Position numbers and translations under genes: made by a program. Below are positions 1 to 5,242 of a stretch of 5,242 nt of DNA, in pieces. The stretch comes from Zoogloea sp. GTDB lineage: Bacteria > Pseudomonadota > Gammaproteobacteria > Burkholderiales > Rhodocyclaceae. A model generated the notes under the pieces. The model had not been told where the DNA came from and made no database searches. It worked only from the letters and a program-made list of their open reading frames with translations. The stretch is taken from the NCBI GenBank assembly GCA_016790385.1, contig JAEUNV010000025.1, forward strand, positions 1 to 5,242. The letters are read 5' to 3'. Each line of letters opens with the position of its first letter. Position 1 is the stretch's first letter.

Positions 1-43
1 ACTCGTGTGGGATTTCGGTACAAGACAGACGGGCGGACCCGGT

Positions 44-48
44 GGAGA
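44..48 (+). promoter_or_regulatory. Ribosome binding site for the hybrid kinase
   Basis: GGAGA lies seven bases before the GTG at position 56. It is the only Shine-Dalgarno-like sequence near the 5' end of the reading frame, and it decides the start chosen for the kinase over the GTG at position 5, whose upstream sequence is not in the window. Confidence 0.6.
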
Positions 49-55
49 CCTGGCA

Positions 56-2764
56 GTGAGCAACCCTTCGTGGAAGTCCCTGAGAACGCGACTTGTTGCC
101 GGGGCGCTGTGCGCGTCGGTGGTGTCGATCTGGATCGTCGCCCTGGGAATAGGCCGCTACGTCCGTTCGGACATGGAGGCCGCCATCTCCGCGCAGCAGT
201 TTTCGACCATCTCCATCCTGGCCTCGGAGATCGATCGCTCCCTACTGGAGCGCAATGAAATTCTGAGCCAGCTTGCGCAACGGCTGGAGGCCTTGCCGAA
301 CGCGGACGCGGCCCACATCCAGTCTATGCTCGAGGCCCAGGTCGGCGTCGACGCGCTCTTTAACTGGGGCGTGATCGTTGTGGACGCAGAGGGCACGGCG
401 ATGGCTAGCGTACCCGCTCATCTTGAACGTGTGGGAACGGCCTACGGCGACCGGGCTTACTTCCAAACCTTGCGCAAAACACTGACTCCCATCATCACGC
501 CACCCATGGTCGGACGCAGGACCGGTGTTCCCGTGATCACCATCGCAGTCCCGATCCGGGGCGCAGACAAACGTTTCCGTGGCGCGGTGCTTGGTGTCAC
601 CAACCTGCTCGAACCTAATTTCCTGGACCAGATCAGCCGGGCAAAGTACGGGCACACCGGCGACTTCGTGATCACGGACAGCAGGACCCGGACCTACATC
701 GCTTCGTCCGACAAGCGCCGGGTCATGGGGGCAGGCCCCGCCGCAGGCGTGAATCCCATCTACGACAAGTACATCGCCGGACATGAAGGCTCAGGTATCG
801 CGGTCAGCTCCCGCGGCGTAGAGGAGCTCTCTTCATCGGTCAGGATTGGCAAGACAGCTTGGCTCATGCAATCCGTACTGCCGACCCAGGAGGCCTTCCT
901 GGTGGCACGTCAGATCCAGGTGCGACTTGTAGTGGCGGCCTTGGTGCTGACATTTTTTACAGGCTGGGTTGCGTGGTGGTGGGTACGCCGCCAGCTACGG
1001 CCACTCGAGAAATCGGCCATCCTGCTGGAAGAGATGCGCCAAGGTACCCGGCCACGGGAGGCTCTGCCGGTCGAGCGGGACGATGAGATCGGAAAACTGG
1101 CCAATGCCTTCAACGGACTGCTCAAGGCCATTGTCGATCAGGAGGCCGTGATCACCCGCATGGCGGCGACCGAGCAGGTGCGCAAGATTCTGACTCACGT
1201 ACCTGGGATGGTGTTCAAGTACCGACAGCTTCCCGACGGGACAGGCGCCTTCCCCTTTGCCAGCGAGGCCGTGCGCAGCCTCTACGGGGTCAGTTCGGAA
1301 ACCGTGGAGGAAAGCGCATCGAGCATCCGCCGACTTCTCTTCCACGAAGACCGTGAGCGATTCTTCGCGTCGCTCCGCCAGTCGGCCGAACACATGGAGC
1401 GCTGGTTGGTGGATTACCGCATCCAGTTGGACGATGGTTCGCTCAAATGGCTGCATGTGGACGCGGTTCCCGAGCGGGACACGGACGGCTGCACGGTATG
1501 GTATGGCTTTGTGACCGACGTGACCGCGACAAAGACGCTGGAACATGAGCTTGACATGCACCGGGCGCACCTGGAGGAACTGGTCCACAAACGCACCGAA
1601 GAGCTTGAAACGGCGCGCAATGCCGCGGAGGCCGCCAACGTCGCCAAGAGCACCTTCCTGGCGAACATGAGCCATGAGATCCGCACCCCCCTGAATGCCA
1701 TCTCCGGGATGGCCTACCTGATGCGGAAGTCCGGCACCACGCCCGAGCAGACGGACCGCCTGGACAAGATCACCGCTGCCAGCAAGCATCTGCTGGAGAT
1801 CATCGATTCGATTCTGGATCTGTCCAAGATCGAGGCCGGCAAGCTGACCCTTGGCGCGGAACCCATCCACCTGCAGGCTCTGCTCGACAACGTGGTTTCA
1901 ATCATGAATGACCGGGCTGCCGGAAAGGGAATCCGCCTGAGGGCGGAACCGGTCACCGATCTGCAGGGTGTCTTGGGCGACGGCACGCGCTTGCGTCAGG
2001 CGCTGCTCAATTACGTGGGCAATGCCATCAAGTTTACCCAGCAGGGCTGCGTAAGCTTGAGAGCTCGCGTCGATCAGGATGAAGGCAGCAGCGTGCTGGT
2101 GCGCTTCGAGGTGGAGGACACCGGAATCGGCATCCCCGCCGACGCAATCGGCAAGATTTTTCACGCCTTTGAGCAGGCAGACAGCTCAACAACCCGGGAG
2201 TACGGCGGTACCGGCCTGGGCCTGGCGATTACCCAACGCCTTGCCGAATTGATGGGTGGCACCGTAGGCGTGAACAGTACGCCTGACAAGGGCAGTATCT
2301 TCTGGCTGACCGCCCGGCTGGAACGACACGCGCTGCCACAAACCGACACCGAACTGCCCGACCAGACCCACATCGAGGCACGGCTGCGAGACATCAGCCC
2401 CGGCAAGTGCGTCCTCCTGGTGGAGGACGAGCCGGTCTGTCAGATGGTGGCAGAGGAGCTTCTTACCGACATGGGGCTTGCCGTGGACACGGCGGATGAC
2501 GGTCAGCAGGCCGTCCGGATGGCAACCGAGAAGGCCTACGATGTCATTTTGATGGATATGCAGATGCCCAGGATGGACGGCCTTTCCGCCGCGCGCAGCA
2601 TCCGTCTGCTGGCGGCACGGCAGTCCGTTCCCATCGTGGCGATGACCGCCAATGTATTCAATGAAGACAGGGCCAACTGCATGGCCGCTGGCATGAACGA
2701 CTTTCTCCCCAAACCGATCGTCCCGGATCGACTTTACGCGATGCTCGTGCGCTGGCTGAGCTGA
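56..2764 (+). CDS. Hybrid sensor histidine kinase (Cache-HAMP-PAS-HisKA-HATPase-REC)
   Basis: An inner-membrane hybrid kinase of about 902 residues that should autophosphorylate on histidine and pass the phosphate to its own receiver domain. Domains, numbered from GTG 56: TM1 about 14-36; a periplasmic double-Cache-like sensor about 37-285 with a DRAYF motif near 132-136; TM2 about 288-310; HAMP about 311-363; PAS about 374-493; a charged coiled-coil linker about 494-531; HisKA with H540 in [11 protein letters not shown]; HATPase with N box ([10 protein letters not shown]), G1 (DTGIGI, 688-693), F box (FEQAD) and G2 (GGTGLGL, 717-723); receiver about 785-900 with acidic pair E790/D791, phospho-acceptor D834, T864 and K886. 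All catalytic residues look intact. There is no Hpt or DNA-binding domain, so a separate phosphotransfer partner is expected. The frame stays open to the left edge, so a start at position 5 or further upstream is possible; GTG 56 is preferred because of its RBS and because it places TM1 close to the N-terminus. The ligand is unknown. The gene converges on the acxR-like gene and is not co-transcribed with it. Confidence 0.93.
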   Translation: MSNPSWKSLRTRLVAGALCASVVSIWIVALGIGRYVRSDMEAAISAQQFSTISILASEIDRSLLERNEILSQLAQRLEALPNADAAHIQSMLEAQVGVDALFNWGVIVVDAEGTAMASVPAHLERVGTAYGDRAYFQTLRKTLTPIITPPMVGRRTGVPVITIAVPIRGADKRFRGAVLGVTNLLEPNFLDQISRAKYGHTGDFVITDSRTRTYIASSDKRRVMGAGPAAGVNPIYDKYIAGHEGSGIAVSSRGVEELSSSVRIGKTAWLMQSVLPTQEAFLVARQIQVRLVVAALVLTFFTGWVAWWWVRRQLRPLEKSAILLEEMRQGTRPREALPVERDDEIGKLANAFNGLLKAIVDQEAVITRMAATEQVRKILTHVPGMVFKYRQLPDGTGAFPFASEAVRSLYGVSSETVEESASSIRRLLFHEDRERFFASLRQSAEHMERWLVDYRIQLDDGSLKWLHVDAVPERDTDGCTVWYGFVTDVTATKTLEHELDMHRAHLEELVHKRTEELETARNAAEAANVAKSTFLANMSHEIRTPLNAISGMAYLMRKSGTTPEQTDRLDKITAASKHLLEIIDSILDLSKIEAGKLTLGAEPIHLQALLDNVVSIMNDRAAGKGIRLRAEPVTDLQGVLGDGTRLRQALLNYVGNAIKFTQQGCVSLRARVDQDEGSSVLVRFEVEDTGIGIPADAIGKIFHAFEQADSSTTREYGGTGLGLAITQRLAELMGGTVGVNSTPDKGSIFWLTARLERHALPQTDTELPDQTHIEARLRDISPGKCVLLVEDEPVCQMVAEELLTDMGLAVDTADDGQQAVRMATEKAYDVILMDMQMPRMDGLSAARSIRLLAARQSVPIVAMTANVFNEDRANCMAAGMNDFLPKPIVPDRLYAMLVRWLS

Positions 2765-2801
2765 AGGGCGGCGCTCGAAGCCCTCGACCTGCGACGGCCG
2801 C

Positions 2802-4814
2802 TCAGGTGACCGATCGGGTCCAGTGCTTCGCCTCCCGAGCCCGGATGGCCGCCAGCTTTACATACAGCGTGCTTCGCGAGATCCCCAGCGTGCGCGCCGC
2901 CAGGGACATATTGCCGCGGGCACCGGCGATGGCATCCAGCACTGCCTGACGCTCCACCTGCTCAAGGCGCCCCATTCCTTCCGCCGCGGGCGCCTCGCCA
3001 AGCCCCTCGGCCTGTTCGGCCATCACCCGGGAGATTGCGGGGGGCAGTTGGGCGGCATCGATGAGTTCGCCATCGCTCAACGCAAACATGGCCTCAAACA
3101 CGTTGCGCAGCTCACGGATGTTACCGGGCCAGCGATAGCACCGAAATGCCCGGTGGACCAACGGATCCAGAGCTTTCGGCGCACAGCCATACTTGGCCGC
3201 CAGACGCTGGTTGAGGTGTTCCACGATGATCTCGATATCGCCGGGGCGCTCCCGCAGGGCCGGCAAGCTCAAACTCACGGCACACAGCCGGTGATAGAGA
3301 TCCTCCCTGAAACGCCCGGCCTCCACTTCGGTTTGCAGATCGCGATTGGTGGCGGCCACGATGCGGACCGCCACTTTGCGCTGACGGATATCCCCCAGCC
3401 GTACCACCTGCCCGTCCTGCAACACCCGCAGAAGGTGAGGTTGCATGTCGAGGGGCATTTCCCCCACTTCGTCGAGAAACAGCGTCCCCCCGTCGGCCTG
3501 TTCGAACTTGCCGGCCAGGCCGCCCCGGCGGGCACCCGTAAACGCCCCCTCGACATAACCAAAGAGTTCGCTGGCCAGGAGCTCCCGCGTCAGGGCGCCG
3601 CAATTGACCGCCACGAAGGGGCCGCTGGATTGCCCGCCGGCACCATGCAAGGCGCGGGCGAAAAGCTCTTTTCCGGCGCCCGTCTCGCCCAGCAGGAGAA
3701 CGGGAAGATCCAGCGGCGCAATCCGCCGCGCACGCTCCTTGGACGCCTTCAGCACCGCGCTGTCGCCAATGATCTCCGCAAAGGCATCGGTCGCCCCGGC
3801 ACCGTCGGTGCCGGCCCGGGTGGAGGACGAGACGCTCCGGTGCCCACGCGCCCCCAGGGGAATCACCAGCAGTGTCCCGAGCACCGTGTCTCCGTCCCTT
3901 ATTGGATGGAGCCATTCCGGCAGCAGCCAGGCAGGTCGAGCCCGCTGGCGGTCGGAGGCCGAGAGACTGAGATTGAGGGCCACCAGTTGCGCGCCTACCT
4001 CGAAGGGCAGTCGAACCCCATGGTGCTCTCGCGCGGCCTGGACACTGCCCGACGTCCGCACCACACGACCGCGCGGATCACAGAGCATCAAACAGTCATT
4101 GCCGTAGCGGATGAAATCATCCATGGCCCTGGCCAGCAGACGGGCATGCAGGATGCCGTCACGCCGGGCCAACTCGCCTTCGATCTGCTTGGCCGCCGCC
4201 ATCACCAGGGCCAGGCTATGGCCATGGAAGGTCTCCTTGACACCGGAAACATCCACCACGCCAAGGAGATTCCGACCCAAAGGATCGAGGATGGGCGCCG
4301 CCGCGCAGGTCCATCGCTTGACGTCCACGCAAAAGTGCTCGCTCGCGTGGATCTGCACCGGCACACCGGTGGCAATTGCGGTGCCGATCGCATTGGTACC
4401 AATCAGCTCTTCGTTCCAGCACCCCCCCATTGCCAGATTCACCCCCTCTCCGGCGCTGCGGACCCGTGACTCTCCGTTGAGGTCGAGGATGGTGCCGCCG
4501 GGGTCGGTGAGCATGATGAGCGAGCCGCATTCCCGAAGGATGTCCCGCAGGCCATCCAGGACCGGGCGCGCGGCATCACAGAGCTCTCGATGCTCCGCCA
4601 GCAGCTGGCGCACCCGCTCGTGGTCCACTGCCGGTGCGCAGGAGCTTTCCGGATTGACCGCCTCGGATCGGCAGCGCTGCCACGAATGCAGCACCACACT
4701 GCGCACACCGCCCACCTGCACAGACTGATGCTGGAGGAAGCGCGTCCAGGCAGCCGCCACGACCTGCTCGTCACCAATCCGGGGAATCAGGGTACCGCAG
4801 TGGGAAAAGGGCAT
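2802..4814 (-). CDS. acxR: AcoR/AcxR-type sigma-54-dependent activator, likely regulator of acetone carboxylase
   Basis: A 670-residue bacterial enhancer-binding protein that uses ATP hydrolysis to open sigma-54 promoters. Seen in order: an N-terminal region with the SWQRCR motif (44-49); a GAF-type sensor about 75-215 carrying the AcoR hallmark [11 protein letters not shown], an EHF motif, CAAAPI and GVVDVSG; a poorly conserved PAS-like segment about 222-320; an AAA+ domain about 345-575 with Walker A GETGAGKE (376-383), the sigma-54 contact loop GAFTGA (423-428), Walker B GGTLFLDE (442-449) and FREDLYHRL (502-510); and a Fis-type helix-turn-helix about 617-660 ([17 protein letters not shown]). 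There is no receiver domain, so control is probably by a small ligand and not by phosphorylation. The name rests on divergence from an acxA-like gene plus family type; AcoR (acetoin) or another ketone/alcohol regulator is the alternative. The ATG at 4814 follows a run of seven C on the coding strand with only a weak AGAG as RBS, so the start is less certain than the gene. Confidence 0.93.
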   Translation of the reverse strand: MPFSHCGTLIPRIGDEQVVAAAWTRFLQHQSVQVGGVRSVVLHSWQRCRSEAVNPESSCAPAVDHERVRQLLAEHRELCDAARPVLDGLRDILRECGSLIMLTDPGGTILDLNGESRVRSAGEGVNLAMGGCWNEELIGTNAIGTAIATGVPVQIHASEHFCVDVKRWTCAAAPILDPLGRNLLGVVDVSGVKETFHGHSLALVMAAAKQIEGELARRDGILHARLLARAMDDFIRYGNDCLMLCDPRGRVVRTSGSVQAAREHHGVRLPFEVGAQLVALNLSLSASDRQRARPAWLLPEWLHPIRDGDTVLGTLLVIPLGARGHRSVSSSTRAGTDGAGATDAFAEIIGDSAVLKASKERARRIAPLDLPVLLLGETGAGKELFARALHGAGGQSSGPFVAVNCGALTRELLASELFGYVEGAFTGARRGGLAGKFEQADGGTLFLDEVGEMPLDMQPHLLRVLQDGQVVRLGDIRQRKVAVRIVAATNRDLQTEVEAGRFREDLYHRLCAVSLSLPALRERPGDIEIIVEHLNQRLAAKYGCAPKALDPLVHRAFRCYRWPGNIRELRNVFEAMFALSDGELIDAAQLPPAISRVMAEQAEGLGEAPAAEGMGRLEQVERQAVLDAIAGARGNMSLAARTLGISRSTLYVKLAAIRAREAKHWTRSVT

Positions 4815-4855
4815 GGGGGGGCTCTGACAGGCAGGTTGAAAAAAGATCGGACCTC

Positions 4856-4863
4856 TCCGGACA
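4856..4863 (+). promoter_or_regulatory. Half-site TCCGGACA at the predicted acxR transcription start
   Basis: This octamer is identical to the right arm of the palindrome at 4945-4961. The matching left arm is absent here (TCGGACCT in its place), so it is only a half-site. It overlaps the edge of the proposed acxR -10 element and its predicted start point, a location that would suit autorepression. That role is inference. Confidence 0.4.
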
Positions 4864-4891
4864 AACTAGCTTCATTGCACCATAAAGTCAA
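4863..4891 (-). promoter_or_regulatory. Candidate sigma-70 promoter of acxR
   Basis: On the minus strand, TTGACT (4886-4891, five of six to the -35 consensus) is followed after exactly 17 bp by TAGTTT (4863-4868, three of six to the -10 consensus). Transcription would begin near 4856, giving a leader of about 42 nt. The surrounding 60 bp are distinctly AT-rich against the GC-rich background. A TTGATA further upstream on the same strand is an alternative -35 without a better -10. Confidence 0.4.
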
Positions 4892-4944
4892 TAAATTACC
4901 ATATATATCAATGACTTGTGCGACGCAACAGAAGCCCTGAAAAG

Positions 4945-4961
4945 TGTCCGGAATCCGGACA
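4945..4961. promoter_or_regulatory. Perfect 17-bp palindrome, probable enhancer (UAS) for AcxR
   Basis: TGTCCGGA, one central A, then TCCGGACA: both 8-bp arms match perfectly. Its centre lies about 167 bp upstream of the start point predicted from the -24/-12 element and about 97 bp upstream of the predicted acxR start. Dyad sites at 80-200 bp upstream are the normal binding sites of dimeric Fis-type HTH enhancer-binding proteins, and AcxR is the only such protein encoded here. Binding by AcxR is inferred. Confidence 0.7.
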
Positions 4962-4973
4962 ACCAGTCCGCTG

Positions 4974-4990
4974 ATTCAGGATTCCGGACA
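4974..4990. promoter_or_regulatory. Second, degenerate copy of the enhancer palindrome
   Basis: The right arm TCCGGACA (4983-4990) is identical to the first site; the left arm ATTCAGGA matches TGTCCGGA at five of eight positions. The centre is 29 bp from the first palindrome, a little under three helical turns, so both sites face roughly the same side of the DNA. Paired sites of unequal strength are typical for sigma-54 activators, which oligomerise when bound. Confidence 0.55.
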
Positions 4991-5038
4991 GAATCGCCAC
5001 CGGTCCGCCCCCCGCCCCGGGCGCCCATTGATTGACCC

Positions 5039-5063
5039 GGGAGCCTTGCTGCACAAGGCTCCC
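5039..5063. repeat. Inverted repeat, 10-bp arms with 5-nt loop
   Basis: GGGAGCCTTG (5039-5048) and CAAGGCTCCC (5054-5063) are perfectly complementary around CTGCA; with one bulged C the pairing extends to flanking CCGG. It sits between the enhancer sites and the sigma-54 promoter, about 57-81 bp upstream of the predicted start. No T-run follows on either strand, so it does not look like an intrinsic terminator. It could be a binding site for another regulator. Function unknown. Confidence 0.6.
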
Positions 5064-5093
5064 CGGCCGCTTTCCACGACCTGGCATGTCCCC

Positions 5094-5109
5094 TGGCCCG
5101 TCCCTTGCC
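5094..5109 (+). promoter_or_regulatory. Sigma-54 (-24/-12) promoter of acxA
   Basis: TGGCCCG, four bases, then TTGCC: this matches the consensus TGGCACG-N4-TTGCW at all but two positions, and the invariant GG (5095-5096) and GC (5107-5108) are separated by exactly 10 bp. Transcription should start near 5119-5120, leaving a leader of about 43 nt before the acxA ATG. The intact GAFTGA loop in the divergent activator independently predicts such a promoter here. Confidence 0.8.
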
Positions 5110-5150
5110 CTTGGATTGATGTGGAGCCCCGCTTCACACACACCAATGAC

Positions 5151-5155
5151 AGGAG
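5151..5155 (+). promoter_or_regulatory. Ribosome binding site of acxA
   Basis: AGGAG is placed seven bases before ATG 5163. It favours this ATG over the internal ATG at 5193, which lies too close to the conserved GIDAGGT motif. Confidence 0.75.
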
Positions 5156-5162
5156 ACACGAC

Positions 5163-5242
5163 ATGCAAGTCCAGCAGTCAAATGTGCAGGTGATGGGCAT
5201 CGATGCCGGCGGCACGATGACCGACACCTTCTTCGTCCGCGC
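5163..5242 (+). CDS. acxA: Acetone carboxylase beta subunit, N-terminal fragment (runs off the window)
   Basis: Only 26 complete codons are present: the protein begins MQVQQSNVQV and continues with MGIDAGGTMTDTFFVR. The D-x-G-G-T-x-T-D loop is the N-terminal phosphate-binding motif of the hydantoinase A/oxoprolinase (ASKHA-fold) family, and the form GIDAGGTMTDTFFV, with methionine after GGT, is what I recall for acetone carboxylase beta subunits. That enzyme carboxylates acetone to acetoacetate with bicarbonate, spending ATP to AMP and two phosphates, and acts as an alpha-beta-gamma complex in the cytoplasm. The preceding sigma-54 promoter and divergent AcoR-type regulator support the call. 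With so short a fragment, a related carboxylase (for example acetophenone carboxylase) or an N-methylhydantoinase A cannot be excluded. The alpha and gamma subunit genes would be expected downstream. Confidence 0.8.
   Translation, partial: MQVQQSNVQVMGIDAGGTMTDTFFVR

Larger units (their letters stand above)
4815..5162. other. Divergent control region between acxR and acxA
   Basis: A 348-bp region with no supported gene. From left to right it holds the acxR leader, a probable acxR sigma-70 promoter in an AT-rich island (about 4863-4920), an activator half-site, a perfect 17-bp palindrome, a degenerate second copy of it, a GC-rich stretch, a 10-bp-arm inverted repeat, a -24/-12 promoter and the acxA ribosome binding site. 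Short open frames on the minus strand across this region lack recognisable domains and are best read as chance frames. Confidence 0.8.

Noticed and set aside
5..55. Kinase start at GTG 5
   Set aside because: The extra 17 residues ([11 protein letters not shown]...) are not typical of the N-terminus of a membrane kinase, and GTG 56 has a well-placed GGAGA. It is not fully excluded because the frame is open to the window edge.
995..1870. A 291-codon open frame on the minus strand inside the kinase
   Set aside because: It is antisense to the HAMP-PAS-HisKA region and has no domain-like sequence; a shadow of third-position G/C bias.
2765..2807. Possible bidirectional terminator between the convergent genes (AGGGC/GCCCT and ACCTG/CAGGT)
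   Set aside because: Stems are only 5 bp with 10-11 nt loops, and no T-run follows on either strand. I see no convincing intrinsic terminator.
2823..4469. A 548-codon open frame on the plus strand opposite acxR
   Set aside because: It is antisense to a gene with every expected AAA+ and HTH motif, shows no recognisable domain, and is the usual long shadow frame of a GC-rich gene.
5028..5033. IHF-like core (AATCAA on the minus strand) between enhancer and promoter
   Set aside because: The 3' TTR part of the consensus WATCAA-N4-TTR is missing, and the flanks are GC-rich, so this is only a six-base match.
4908..5227. Overlapping minus-strand frames of 83-86 codons across the control region and acxA start
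   Set aside because: They lie across the sigma-54 promoter and the clear acxA start and have no recognisable domain or credible RBS.

Overview
The window holds two complete genes and the first codons of a third. The DNA is GC-rich with strong third-position G/C use, and regulation looks sigma-54 dependent, so a proteobacterium (beta- or gammaproteobacterial in style) is likely. I cannot name the genus from the sequence alone.

Layout: (1) 56-2764, plus strand: a membrane-bound hybrid sensor histidine kinase (periplasmic double-Cache-like sensor, HAMP, PAS, HisKA, HATPase, receiver). (2) A 37-bp convergent gap with no convincing terminator. (3) 2802-4814, minus strand: an AcoR/AcxR-type sigma-54 activator (GAF sensor, AAA+ ATPase with intact GAFTGA, Fis-type HTH). 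(4) 4815-5162: a 348-bp divergent control region. (5) 5163 to the right edge, plus strand: the first 26 codons of a hydantoinase/oxoprolinase-type protein whose N-terminus matches the acetone carboxylase beta subunit (AcxA).

The right half reads as the control end of an acetone carboxylase locus: the activator gene is transcribed away from the acx structural genes. The control region contains a near-consensus -24/-12 promoter (5094-5109) about 55 bp before the acxA start codon. About 140-170 bp upstream of the predicted transcription start lie a perfect 8+1+8 palindrome (4945-4961) and a degenerate second copy (4974-4990). This is the normal position of enhancer sites for a sigma-54 activator. 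A third half-site (4856-4863) overlaps the predicted start of acxR transcription and suggests autoregulation. An additional hairpin-forming inverted repeat (5039-5063) sits between enhancer and promoter and is not explained.

The proposed model is that AcxR senses a ketone or related small molecule through its GAF domain, binds the TGTCCGGA/TCCGGACA sites and drives sigma-54 transcription of acxA and presumably the other carboxylase subunit genes beyond the window. The hybrid kinase is convergent and has no visible mechanistic link to AcxR, which lacks a receiver domain. It may simply be a neighbour. I see no mobile element, RNA gene or CRISPR array, and nothing that needs a wholly new system to explain it. 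The enhancer-promoter architecture is the most informative part.
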